13,605 bases of DNA from Spirochaetaceae bacterium (lineage in GTDB: Bacteria > Spirochaetota > Spirochaetia > Treponematales > Treponemataceae). Under the pieces are notes generated by a model. That model saw only the letters and a program-made list of their open reading frames with translations. It made no database searches and was not told the origin of the DNA. Every line of letters begins with the position of its first letter. The first letter of the stretch is position 1. Position numbers and translations under genes: made by a program. The DNA lies in assembly GCA_031272345.1 (NCBI GenBank), contig JAISTZ010000097.1, positions 1-13,605 on the forward strand. The letters run 5' to 3'. Positions 6,298-13,605 of the stretch are shown here, piece by piece.

Positions 6298-7802
6298 TGC
6301 CGGTCATGTTTTTATACCCTGAATTCGAGGTGAGCCGGAACACGGACCGGTGCATCCTGTGCAGGGCCTGCGAGCGCCAGTGCGCCAACGAGGTTCACTC
6401 CTACGACCAGGACGAGGGGTGCATGAAGTCGGACGAGTCCAGGTGTGTGAACTGCCACCGGTGCGTGTCGATCTGTCCCGTGCGGGCCCTCAAAATCGTC
6501 AGGAGCAACCACACCTTCAGGCCCAACGCCAACTGGCCCGCCGACACCATCCGGGACGTGTACCTCCAGGCCGGAACCGGCGGGGTGCTCCTGGGGTCCA
6601 TGGGGAATCCCCAGGAACTGCCCCTCTACTGGAACCGCCTGCTCATCAACGCCTCCCAGGTGACGAATCCCTCCATCGACCCCCTGCGGGAACCCATGGA
6701 AACCAAGGTGACCCTGGGCAAGAAGCCCGCGCGGATCGAGCGCAACCCCGACGGCTCCCTCAAAACCGAGATGCCCCCTCAAATCAGGCTTTCAACACCG
6801 ATTATGTTCTCCGGCATGAGCTACGGCTCCATCAGCTACAACGCCCACGAGAGCCTTGCCAGGGCCGCGGAGACTCTGGGCATCATGTACAACACCGGCG
6901 AGGGGGGGCTCCACGAGGATTTCTACAAATACGGCCCCCACACGATCGTGCAGGTTGCGTCGGGCAGATTCGGGGTGCACAAGGCGTACCTTGAAGCGGG
7001 CGGGGCCATCGAGATAAAGATGGGCCAGGGCGCAAAGCCGGGCATCGGGGGCCATTTGCCGGGCAAAAAGATAAGCGCCGACATTTCCGCCACCCGCATG
7101 ATCCCCGAGGGGTCCGACGCGATTTCCCCGGCCCCCCACCACGACATCTATTCGATAGAAGACCTGCGTCAGTTGATCTATTCCCTCAAGGAAGCGGTGG
7201 CCTACACAAAGCCGGTCATCGTAAAGATAGCGGCGGTGCACAACGTGGCCGCCATCGCCAGCGGAATCGCCCGTAGCGGCGCGGACATCATCGCCGTGGA
7301 CGGATTCCGGGGAGGCACGGGCGCGGCCCCCACCCGCATCCGGGACAACGTGGGCGTCCCGATTGAGCTCGCCCTGGCCGCGGTGGACGAGCGGCTCCGG
7401 CAGGAGGGGATCCGGAACGAGGTCTCCGTGATTGCCGGGGGCAGCATCCACTCCAGCGCGGACGTGGTGAAGGCCATCGCCCTGGGGGCGGACGCGGTGT
7501 ACATCGGCACGGCGGCCCTCCTTGCCCTGGGGTGCCACCTGTGCCGGAGCTGCCACGCGGGCAAATGCAACTGGGGGATCGCCACCCAGCGGGAGGACCT
7601 GGTGAAGCGGCTCAACCCGGATGTGGGCTACCAGCGGCTCGTGAATCTCGTCACCGCCTGGACCCACGAAATCAAAGAGATGATGGGCGGCATGGGAATC
7701 AACTCAATCGAGGCCCTCAAGGGGAACCGGCTGATGCTCCGGGGTGTCGGCCTGAACGAAAAGGAGCTGTCAATCCTGGGCGTAAAATACGCGGGAGAAT
7801 AA
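6297..7802 (+). CDS. Glutamate synthase FMN/Fe-S synthase component with N-terminal two-cluster ferredoxin domain
   Basis: Catalyses the reductive amination step: 2-oxoglutarate plus ammonia to glutamate, on FMN. The N-terminal 65 residues hold two CxxCxxCxxxC motifs (Cys19/22/25/29 and Cys50/53/56/60, the second followed by Pro), predicting two [4Fe-4S] clusters. Residues about 150-480 are the TIM-barrel Glu_synthase domain: FSGMSYGSIS, NTGEGGLHED, IKMGQGAKPGIGGHLPG, ISPAPHHDIYSIEDL, VDGFRGGTGAAPT and VIAGGSIHSS are its recognised FMN and 2-oxoglutarate loops. Cys413/416/419/424 is the expected binding region for the [3Fe-4S] cluster. The 501-residue length fits the stand-alone archaeal-type subunit. 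It lacks the GXGXG C-terminal domain of full GltB, and no gene for that domain or for an NAD(P)H subunit follows. The ferredoxin-like N-terminus suggests electrons come from a ferredoxin or an unlinked partner. Confidence 0.93.
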   Translation: MPVMFLYPEFEVSRNTDRCILCRACERQCANEVHSYDQDEGCMKSDESRCVNCHRCVSICPVRALKIVRSNHTFRPNANWPADTIRDVYLQAGTGGVLLGSMGNPQELPLYWNRLLINASQVTNPSIDPLREPMETKVTLGKKPARIERNPDGSLKTEMPPQIRLSTPIMFSGMSYGSISYNAHESLARAAETLGIMYNTGEGGLHEDFYKYGPHTIVQVASGRFGVHKAYLEAGGAIEIKMGQGAKPGIGGHLPGKKISADISATRMIPEGSDAISPAPHHDIYSIEDLRQLIYSLKEAVAYTKPVIVKIAAVHNVAAIASGIARSGADIIAVDGFRGGTGAAPTRIRDNVGVPIELALAAVDERLRQEGIRNEVSVIAGGSIHSSADVVKAIALGADAVYIGTAALLALGCHLCRSCHAGKCNWGIATQREDLVKRLNPDVGYQRLVNLVTAWTHEIKEMMGGMGINSIEALKGNRLMLRGVGLNEKELSILGVKYAGE

Positions 7803-7816
7803 GCTGCGCGGCGCGT

Positions 7817-9847
7817 TCAGGGGTGAAGGTATTTCTTGATAATCACCCCGCCGTCTCCCCGGGGATAATCCGTTTCAAAATATATCTTGAGGATATTTGC
7901 GTCGTCAATGTTGTGCGCGTTCATGGCGGCGTACATATCCAGCTCGTGCATTAAAAAAATGTCATTGTACACATACAGAACGTCACAGGATTCCCCCGGG
8001 GAATATTGGGGCAGCGCATCAAATCCGTAGTAGGCGGCATTGTGGGGGGCGTTGTCGAGCATGGCGGAGCGGAGATGTCTGTGGGCGGCGGAATCCGATG
8101 CGATGTACGCCCGCGCTTCCCTGTATCCCTCGGTTCCTCCGCTGGGAATATCCGGGATGATTCCGTGGAGGCCGGCCGCGAACATCGCCGCGGCAAGGGG
8201 CGACAAAAACCAGACCCGTTTTTGTTCCCCCAGGGATGTGACGCCAAAAGATGCGAGGCAGAACATGAAGGGCGAATTGATGGGCCACAGATACCGGAAC
8301 GCGATCATGGGTTTTACAAAGGAAATAAGATAGGCAAAAACATACACCAGAACAGGCGCGATGATGATGTAGGAAAGGAAGAGCGCGTTCCGGGGCCGCA
8401 CAATGTGCAGCCGGGAATTAAGGCTGGACAGCTCTTTTTTTGACGCAAAAAACAAAACCGCAAAACACAGGATCAGGGCGAACAGAAAGGTGTGGCCGAT
8501 TTGGGGGCTGAAATCCCTGGAGAAATTATAGTTTTTATACAGGACCATATAAAGAAAAAACGGCATGAACGAAGCGGCGAGCAGAAGATTCCCCGCGCAA
8601 AACGCGATGAAGGGCTTCCGCCGGAATTGCCGCGCGTATATTCCGTCACCTATGTAAAAGAAAAAATTTGCCGCAATAAGGAGAACACCGTAATAGTGGG
8701 CATTCACAATACACAGCGCCGGAAGGAGATAGAGGATGAGCCGGGGGACGGACGGGCGGCGGATGTAATTCAGGAACGCCAGAGAGAGGAGGGGCACAAG
8801 AAATATCTTGAGGATGTAGGCCCGCATTTCCTGGGAATAGCCTATCACGAAGCCGCTGATTGCCACAAAGAACGCCGCAAGAATCGCGGCCTTCTTTCCC
8901 AGGAAGGGTCCGGCAAAAAGAAACACCGACAGGGATGAAAATGTCCCCAGGAGCACCGAGAGCATTGTCCCCGATTCTTCCGTCCATCCGAACAGGGTGA
9001 ACCAGAATCGGAGGAGCACAAAATAGAAGGGCGGGTTCCCCGTGTCCTGGAGCACACTCACCAGGGGAAGGTTCGGATTCCCCGCGACCACGGCGCTGTA
9101 GATCTCGTCGGTCCAGCCCGAGTGCCTCGTGTACCCATTCCACCGCAGGACGAATCCGGCAGCGATGATCGCGCCGAGCACAATCCACGGGACGTATTTT
9201 TTTTCGGAGAATTTTTTCCATTGTTTTAAAACCCAATCCCTCCACAGGAACAGCAGCGCAATGAGGGCGGCCCATGTGGGGGCGTACCAGGCGGGAAAGA
9301 GAAAAAACGCGGTCAGTGTTTTTATGCCGAAGTTAACATCCCCGTAGTAATTGCACCAGTTTTTGAACACCAGGGATTTTTCATACGAAATATCAGGAAT
9401 ATACAACAAAACATAACCGCCCCGTTCCTGCCGCCTGAAATTTTTCACCCCATCGGCGGAGAAATAAAACACCCTGTTTCCCACGAAAAAGGCGACGTTG
9501 TCGATGCTCCCAAGCACCGTGTCCGCCGGAACGTCACCCTGGGCGGGAATTTGAATCGCCGGATTCCAGTAGGGCCGCTTTAGGGGAACGCGCACGTGCA
9601 TGATGACTCTGTGATTGACCGAATCCCCCGGCGTGGTTGGGGAGAGCCAATAGGAGCAGGGATTCGGGGAAGTCTCGAATGCAAGGGCGATGTTGCGGGC
9701 ATACCGGGCGTCCATTTCGATGTTGATGGAGCTGGGGGCGTAGTATTCCCCGATGATGTCCCTGTTCCGCAGGGAAAGAAACAAAAACGAAAGGACCCCG
9801 AAGGACACGCAGGCAACGGTAAAACTGATTTTTGCCCAAGGTTTCAT
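7817..9847 (-). CDS. Multi-spanning membrane glycosyltransferase (GT-C fold, PMT/RgtA-like)
   Basis: About 676 residues with many hydrophobic helices. The N-terminus has one helix, then about 150 residues of predicted non-cytoplasmic sequence without long hydrophobic runs, then a second helix near 180-205. The catalytic-type core follows: a helix near 220-235, then HSGWTDEIYS carrying the Asp-Glu pair (247-248, counted from ATG 9847) typical of the first outer loop of GT-C enzymes, then TGNPPFYFVLLRFWFTLFG, a hallmark of the PMT/ArnT/RgtA group. These enzymes transfer sugars from polyprenyl-phosphate donors to lipids, glycans or proteins on the outer face; donor and acceptor are unknown here. 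An ATG at 9859 extends the frame by 4 codons but overlaps the apparent -10 box, so I prefer ATG 9847 or GTG 9850. It is convergent with the glutamate synthase genes, with a 14-nt gap and no terminator. Confidence 0.85.
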   Translation of the reverse strand: MKPWAKISFTVACVSFGVLSFLFLSLRNRDIIGEYYAPSSINIEMDARYARNIALAFETSPNPCSYWLSPTTPGDSVNHRVIMHVRVPLKRPYWNPAIQIPAQGDVPADTVLGSIDNVAFFVGNRVFYFSADGVKNFRRQERGGYVLLYIPDISYEKSLVFKNWCNYYGDVNFGIKTLTAFFLFPAWYAPTWAALIALLFLWRDWVLKQWKKFSEKKYVPWIVLGAIIAAGFVLRWNGYTRHSGWTDEIYSAVVAGNPNLPLVSVLQDTGNPPFYFVLLRFWFTLFGWTEESGTMLSVLLGTFSSLSVFLFAGPFLGKKAAILAAFFVAISGFVIGYSQEMRAYILKIFLVPLLSLAFLNYIRRPSVPRLILYLLPALCIVNAHYYGVLLIAANFFFYIGDGIYARQFRRKPFIAFCAGNLLLAASFMPFFLYMVLYKNYNFSRDFSPQIGHTFLFALILCFAVLFFASKKELSSLNSRLHIVRPRNALFLSYIIIAPVLVYVFAYLISFVKPMIAFRYLWPINSPFMFCLASFGVTSLGEQKRVWFLSPLAAAMFAAGLHGIIPDIPSGGTEGYREARAYIASDSAAHRHLRSAMLDNAPHNAAYYGFDALPQYSPGESCDVLYVYNDIFLMHELDMYAAMNAHNIDDANILKIYFETDYPRGDGGVIIKKYLHP

Positions 9848-9857
9848 CACCCTTTCC

Positions 9858-9885
9858 ATTCTACCGGCCCCGCGGGAAAGGTCAA
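9858..9885 (-). promoter_or_regulatory. Probable promoter of the glycosyltransferase gene
   Basis: TTGACC (9880-9885), a 16-bp spacer and TAGAAT (9858-9863) on the minus strand; each box matches 5 of 6. The -10 box ends 7 nt before GTG 9850 and 10 nt before ATG 9847, so the mRNA would have almost no 5' leader. The upstream ATG at 9859 lies inside the -10 box. Confidence 0.6.
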
Positions 9886-9894
9886 GCCGGACCT

Positions 9895-9918
9895 CCCAGG
9901 GTTGAATTTAACCCTGGG
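9895..9918. repeat. Perfect 9-bp inverted repeat between two divergent promoters
   Basis: CCCAGGGTT, a 6-nt centre GAATTT, and AACCCTGGG. It lies 9 bp upstream of the glycosyltransferase -35 and about 50 bp upstream of the phosphohexomutase -35. That suits a shared operator for a dimeric regulator, but a dispersed palindrome is equally possible. Confidence 0.65.
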
Positions 9919-9966
9919 CAATGGACGCGCCGCGATGTCCCACGTAAAAATCTGACCGAAAAGCCC

Positions 9967-9995
9967 TTGCAAGGCGCGGGTCAATGCGCTATACT
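9967..9995 (+). promoter_or_regulatory. Sigma70-type promoter of the phosphohexomutase gene
   Basis: TTGCAA (9967-9972), a 17-bp spacer and TATACT (9990-9995). The -10 box ends exactly 7 nt before ATG 10003, the same geometry as the leu leader peptide, implying a leaderless message. Confidence 0.75.
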
Positions 9996-10002
9996 TATGT
10001 CT

Positions 10003-11763
10003 ATGGACGCTCTGACAAACATGGACGTGCTCCGGGCTCTCGATTCCATGATTCTCTCCGTATCCGGCTGGCGGGGGATTTTTGCGTTAAGCGGGGACGA
10101 GAACGACCCAACCGGGGAGGTAAAACCGGAATTTCTGGCTCTGGCGGCCCTGGCCGCTGATGTCTTTGCGGATTATCTGCACGGGCTCTTCCCCGGGGAA
10201 ATGCTCCCCATAACCATCGGCAAGGACACCCGCCCCACGGGCGGCGCGATCGCCCGTGCCGTTTTGGGGACGCTCCTTGCCCGGAACATCCCCTGCGAGT
10301 ACACCGGCACGGCGGCAATCCCGGAGATCATCGCCTGGAGCCGGGGGCGGGGGGGCTTTGTGTACGTCTCGGCGAGTCACAACCCCATAGGACACAACGG
10401 GTTAAAATTCGGCGTCCGGGGCGGGGGGGTGCTTGCGGGCGGCGAGGCGGCTAAGCTTATCAGCTTATTCCGGGCGTCCTGTTCCAGGCCGGACGCGGCG
10501 GACCGGGCGCTGTTCCTCCTGGGTCAATGTGAGGGTGAACAATGCGCGCGCATTTTCTGCGCCCCGGAAAAGACCAAATCGTGGGTCCTGCGGTCATACC
10601 TGAATTTTGTGCGCCCCTCCGCAAAACGGAAGGCCCCAATCCTCCCGCGCCGGATCGGAATCGGGGTGGACTTCAACGGGTCAGCCCGGTGTGTCAGCAT
10701 AGACAAGGCCCTGCTCAAAAGCATGGGGATTCATGTTTTCGCCATAAACGACAGGCCCGGGGAAATCGTCCACGGAATCATCCCGGAAGGGAAAAACCTC
10801 GAACCCGCGGCTGCCTTTCTCGAGGCGCTCCGTTCCGGCAGCGCCCCCGGTTTTCCGGGCAAGCACGGGGAAGCCGGGTTCGCCTACACCTGCGACTGCG
10901 ACGGCGACAGGGGCAACCTCGTCTACTTTGACGAGGCCGCTTCACGGGCAAGGATTCTTTCCGCCCAGGAGGTCTTCGCCCTGTCGGTATTGGGGGAGCT
11001 CTCGCGCCTCCGGGGGACGCAAAAAACAGCGGTGGTCTGCAACGGCCCCACCTCCATGCGGATCGACGAGATTGCCCGGGTCTTCGGGGCCCAGGTGTTC
11101 CGCGCGGAAGCGGGTGAGGCAAACGTGGTGGGTCTGGCGCAAAAAAAACGCCGCGGGGGCTACCGGGTGAAGATTTCCGGGGAGGGCTCCAACGGCGGAA
11201 GCATCGTCTTTCCCTCAAAGGTGCGGGACCCCTTGAACACGATTCTCGCAATCGTCAAGCTCCTTTTCGGGAGCGGATTCAAACGGTGGTGCGCCCTCTC
11301 CGGGCAGGGGCACAAATACCGGGAACGGTACACCCTCGCGGACATCATGGGGACTCTCCCGGTGTTCGCCACCACGGGGGTGACCGAGGAGCGGGCCTCC
11401 CTTGTCTTGCGGGAAACCGACCAGGGCGCAATCAAAGGGCGGTTCCAGGTTGAATTTGAAGCCTGGTGGGAAGAGCACAGGGAGGAATTGCTCAGAGTCT
11501 ACGGAATCGCCTCGTGGACGGCGATTTCCACAAACGGCATGACGGAGCGCAGGGGAATTTCGGACTTCAGCCTTTCGGGAACCGGGGGGCTCAAAATTCT
11601 TTTCAGTGATTCCCGTGGGGAGGCCCTGGCGTTCATGTGGATGCGGGGGAGCGCCACGGAGCGGGTGTTCCGGATTCTCTGCGACGCCAGGAACAGCCCC
11701 GCCCTTGAATCATTTCTGCTTTCCGAAGAACGCCGGCTGCTTTTAAAAGCGAATCCTTCGTAA
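10003..11763 (+). CDS. Phosphoglucomutase/phosphomannomutase family enzyme
   Basis: Alpha-D-phosphohexomutase of about 586 residues, interconverting the 1- and 6-phosphates of glucose or mannose. All four active-site loops are visible: the phosphoserine loop SAS125HNP, the metal loop with Asp298, Asp300 and Asp302 followed by Arg303 (DCDGDR), the sugar-recognition loop GEGSNGG (393-399), and the phosphate-binding loop R548-G-S-A-T-E553. The N-terminal GWRGIF segment is also typical. No ribosome-binding site precedes any candidate start. ATG 9997 lies between the -10 box and the predicted transcript start, so ATG 10003 is chosen as a leaderless start; ATG 10021 is the next option. The substrate cannot be told from the motifs. 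It is longer than typical bacterial phosphomannomutases (about 450-460 residues) and nearer the 550-600-residue group. It is divergent from the glycosyltransferase, with an inverted repeat between them. Confidence 0.92.
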   Translation: MDALTNMDVLRALDSMILSVSGWRGIFALSGDENDPTGEVKPEFLALAALAADVFADYLHGLFPGEMLPITIGKDTRPTGGAIARAVLGTLLARNIPCEYTGTAAIPEIIAWSRGRGGFVYVSASHNPIGHNGLKFGVRGGGVLAGGEAAKLISLFRASCSRPDAADRALFLLGQCEGEQCARIFCAPEKTKSWVLRSYLNFVRPSAKRKAPILPRRIGIGVDFNGSARCVSIDKALLKSMGIHVFAINDRPGEIVHGIIPEGKNLEPAAAFLEALRSGSAPGFPGKHGEAGFAYTCDCDGDRGNLVYFDEAASRARILSAQEVFALSVLGELSRLRGTQKTAVVCNGPTSMRIDEIARVFGAQVFRAEAGEANVVGLAQKKRRGGYRVKISGEGSNGGSIVFPSKVRDPLNTILAIVKLLFGSGFKRWCALSGQGHKYRERYTLADIMGTLPVFATTGVTEERASLVLRETDQGAIKGRFQVEFEAWWEEHREELLRVYGIASWTAISTNGMTERRGISDFSLSGTGGLKILFSDSRGEALAFMWMRGSATERVFRILCDARNSPALESFLLSEERRLLLKANPS

Positions 11764-11853
11764 TCATCTTTTGGGAACCTTTAAAAACTTCAGCCTCAAG
11801 AATGGCGGGACTCTGCCGATACATGAATCAAATCTTTTGTGAGGAAGTTTTGT

Positions 11854-13287
11854 ATGCGGTTCCTGTTCAATGTTGTGTTTGCCCTTGCTGCCGCGGCGGC
11901 CCTGTCGTTGGTGTTCCCTTCGGGGATTTTTGCCCAGGCCGAGGAACCGGCGGAGGCTCCGGCGGTTGTTGAATCGGTCCCTGCCGAGAGCGCTGAGTCC
12001 GCCGCCGCGGCTGTTGACGCCGCCATCACAGATGCGGAAACTGTGGCGGAAAAAACCCAGGCCGCAAGCGCGTCCCTCATCGACAGGCTGAGTCTTGCCC
12101 TGGTGCGAACCAGGCTCCCCATTGACCGGGTGAACACCGCGGGAACCCTGATACGAATCATCATCGCCGTCGCCATTGTGATTGTGATGGTGATTGTCAT
12201 CTGGGTGGTGCGCCTGTTGAACGACAAGCTCTTCGTGCTTGTGACAAACAGGGTGAGCAAAATCATCAAGCCCATAAAAATAAAAACCATCCGGATTCTT
12301 GAGGCGAAGCAAATTCTTTCGTTTGTGCAGTTCCTGCTCCGGGCGCTGAAATTAGCTGTCACCGTGTTCCTGGTGTTCATCACGTTGCCCATGGTGTTCG
12401 GCCTGTTCCCGCTTACACAAAATCTTGCGGCGACAATCTTCGCCTATATTTTCAATCCCGTAAAGTCAATCTTCCTCGGCTTTGTCAGCTATATTCCGAA
12501 TCTGTTCACCATCGCAATCATCATCCTGATTATGCGCTACGTGTTCAGGTCACTCAAATTTCTTGAGCTCCAAATCGAGACGGGAAAGCTCACCCTGCCG
12601 GGTTTCTATCCCGAATGGGCCCAGCCCACGTACACCATTTTGCGGGTGGTCCTCTATGCGTTTACCGTGGCGATCGTGTACCCCTACCTGCCCGGTTCGG
12701 GGAGCGCCGTGTTCCAGGGGGTGTCGGTGCTGGTTGGTGTGCTGATTTCCTTTGGGTCCAGCGCGGCAATCGCCAATCTGGTTGCGGGTTTCGTGTTGAT
12801 CTATATGCGGGCATTTAAAATCGGCGACCTGATTAAGGTGAATGACGTCACGGGCTTTGTGGTGGAAAAATCCTCGATGGTCACGCGGCTAAGAACGTTT
12901 AAAAATGAATATGTCACCTTTCCGAACAACATGGTCCTCAACGCCAGTGTGGTCAATTATCACACCTCCAGCGAAACCGACAAGGGGTTCATCATCCACA
13001 CGGAGATAACCTTCGGATATTCCATGCCCTGGCAGAAGGTGCACGAGCTCCTCATCAGCGCGGCAACAAAAACCGAATTCATCCTGAGCGATCCTCCCCC
13101 CTACGTGCACCAGACCGCCCTGAACGATTTCTACGCGAACTACGAGATAAATGCCTACACCAGGAACGTGGAAAAGCTCTCCAAAATATATTCGGAATTG
13201 CACCGGAACATCCAGGACGCCTTCGCCGCCGAACACATCGACCTGACGGCGCCCCACTTCAGGATGAACACAAACAAGGAGCTCTAG
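11854..13287 (+). CDS. MscS-family mechanosensitive ion channel, large form with signal peptide
   Basis: 477-residue membrane protein; the family opens under membrane tension to release solutes after osmotic downshock. A signal peptide of about 29 residues ends IFAQA before an Ala/Glu-rich stretch (EEPAEAP..., AESAESAAAA). At least four helices follow (around TLIRIIIAVAIVIVMVIVIW, LKLAVTVFLVFITLPMV, LFTIAIIILIMRYVF and VVLYAFTVAIVYPYL). Next is the pore helix and beta domain typical of MscS: GVLISFGSSAAIANLVAGF, then RAFKIGDLIKV, TRLRTFKNEYVTFPNN and VVNYHTSS. ATG 11854 is preceded by GAGGAAG at 6 nt; the in-frame GTG at 11839 overlaps that site and is rejected. The 90-nt gap after the phosphohexomutase shows no clear promoter or terminator, so co-transcription is possible. 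The stop codon lies at the edge of a long inverted repeat. Confidence 0.92.
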   Translation: MRFLFNVVFALAAAAALSLVFPSGIFAQAEEPAEAPAVVESVPAESAESAAAAVDAAITDAETVAEKTQAASASLIDRLSLALVRTRLPIDRVNTAGTLIRIIIAVAIVIVMVIVIWVVRLLNDKLFVLVTNRVSKIIKPIKIKTIRILEAKQILSFVQFLLRALKLAVTVFLVFITLPMVFGLFPLTQNLAATIFAYIFNPVKSIFLGFVSYIPNLFTIAIIILIMRYVFRSLKFLELQIETGKLTLPGFYPEWAQPTYTILRVVLYAFTVAIVYPYLPGSGSAVFQGVSVLVGVLISFGSSAAIANLVAGFVLIYMRAFKIGDLIKVNDVTGFVVEKSSMVTRLRTFKNEYVTFPNNMVLNASVVNYHTSSETDKGFIIHTEITFGYSMPWQKVHELLISAATKTEFILSDPPPYVHQTALNDFYANYEINAYTRNVEKLSKIYSELHRNIQDAFAAEHIDLTAPHFRMNTNKEL

Positions 13288-13435
13288 GGACACGATGAAA
13301 AACTCGATGTTTTTCATCGTGTCCCTTTGCAAGTTTCTCGCAACTCTTTGAGTTGCTACGAAATTGCGGCCTATCAAGGTAGCACTGAAAAAGTCTCGAT
13401 AACTTTTTCAGTGCTTCCCTAGGGACAGGCCGCAA
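13284..13435. repeat. Nested palindromic element immediately after the MscS-family gene
   Basis: About 150 bp made almost entirely of inverted repeats. Hairpin A (13286-13326) is a perfect 17-bp stem with loop CTCGATG. Hairpin B (13340-13356) pairs GCAACTC with GAGTTGC. Hairpin C pairs TTGCGGCCT (13364-13372) with AGGCCGCAA (13427-13435) and encloses a perfect 14-bp hairpin (13381-13394 with 13402-13415) whose loop is CTCGATA. CTAGGGACA occurs at both ends (13284-13292 and 13419-13427), and TCCCTAGGGA (13416-13425) is itself a palindrome. Hairpin A has no U-run, so it is not a standard terminator. The form suggests a dispersed repeat or a structured RNA; no coding capacity is supported. Confidence 0.75.
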
Positions 13436-13481
13436 AAAAACCACGGCCCCCGCCCCGGCAATCCACAGCCTTCCCCCACGG

Positions 13482-13526
13482 AAAAAAGGGGCTATCCCGG
13501 AAGTAATTTCCGGGAGCCTCTTTTTT
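13482..13526. terminator. Probable bidirectional intrinsic terminator
   Basis: Six As, then GGGGC, a 3-nt bulge, CCCGGAA, loop GTAAT, TTCCGGG, one unpaired A, GCCTC (one G-T pair in the outer stem), then six Ts. The T-run serves plus-strand transcription from the MscS-family gene and the A-run serves anything arriving from the right on the minus strand. Confidence 0.75.
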
Positions 13527-13553
13527 CTGGTTTAGGCAGGTGAACAGCAGAAG

Positions 13554-13605
13554 ATGAGGCCAAATTCATCCTTATTGAGAGAAGGAAAGGCTCTTTTCGC
13601 TTTTT
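13554..13605 (+). CDS. Possible start of a gene running off the window
   Basis: An ATG opens a frame that stays open for 17 codons to the window edge (M-R-P-N-S-S-L-L-R-E-G-K-A-L-F-A-F). Only a weak AGG lies upstream. A basic start followed by hydrophobic residues would suit a membrane protein such as a transporter permease, but the piece is too short to identify. It may be chance. Confidence 0.2.
   Translation, partial: MRPNSSLLREGKALFAF

Noticed and set aside
9832..9996. N-terminal extension of the phosphohexomutase frame upstream of 9997
   Set aside because: The open frame extends upstream but crosses the gene's own promoter and the inverted repeat, and the family N-terminus (GWRGIF region) begins shortly after ATG 10003.
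13295..13351. 18-residue hydrophobic ORF (M-K-N-S-M-F-F-I-V-S-L...) in the palindromic element
   Set aside because: It arises from reading the hairpin arms; the opposite strand gives a similar peptide by symmetry, and there is no convincing ribosome-binding site.
13446..13481. G-rich minus strand as a possible G-quadruplex
   Set aside because: Only three runs of three or more G are present within a reasonable distance; a canonical quadruplex needs four.

Overview
The window is GC-rich, and its coding strands show strong G/C bias at third codon positions, while its promoters are AT-rich and sigma70-like. No rRNA, tRNA, CRISPR array or transposase is visible. It reads as an ordinary bacterial chromosome segment rather than a mobile island. 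The gene set is an actinobacterial/yeast-type LeuA, a split archaeal-type glutamate synthase, a large phosphohexomutase and a large-form MscS. I associate this mix with free-living or gut spirochaetes, but that assignment is a low-confidence impression and no sequence search supports it.

Layout. Positions 1-711 (minus strand) hold the 5' part of leuA behind a transcription-attenuation leader: a consensus promoter, a 23-residue leader peptide with three consecutive CTA leucine codons, and an intrinsic terminator. Positions 801-1375 (minus) hold a cis-CaaD-like tautomerase with its own promoter. Positions 1403-5003 (minus) form an apparent operon of valS, a stand-alone RelA/SpoT-type HD hydrolase and a small unknown ORF. 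The ORFs are 9 nt apart and then overlap by 23 nt. Positions 5064-7802 (plus) hold two glutamate synthase components sharing a TAATG overlap: a glutamine amidotransferase, and an FMN synthase domain with an N-terminal two-cluster ferredoxin. Positions 7817-9885 (minus) hold a membrane glycosyltransferase convergent with them. Positions 9967-11763 (plus) hold a phosphoglucomutase/phosphomannomutase family enzyme divergent from it. Positions 11854-13287 (plus) hold a mechanosensitive-channel protein. The end of the window has a nested palindromic element starting at the mscS stop codon, then a probable bidirectional terminator.

How the genes fit together. Several genes touch amino-acid and nitrogen status: leucine synthesis under leucyl-tRNA-sensing attenuation, valyl-tRNA charging linked to a putative (p)ppGpp hydrolase, and glutamate synthesis. 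The glycosyltransferase, phosphohexomutase and channel suggest envelope and sugar-phosphate functions.

The most notable signals are three: (i) two, perhaps three, genes whose -10 box sits exactly 7 nt before the start codon with no ribosome-binding site, implying leaderless mRNAs, including the leucine leader peptide; (ii) a probable alarmone hydrolase coupled to valS; (iii) the roughly 150-bp nested-hairpin element whose two long hairpins share a CTCGAT loop.
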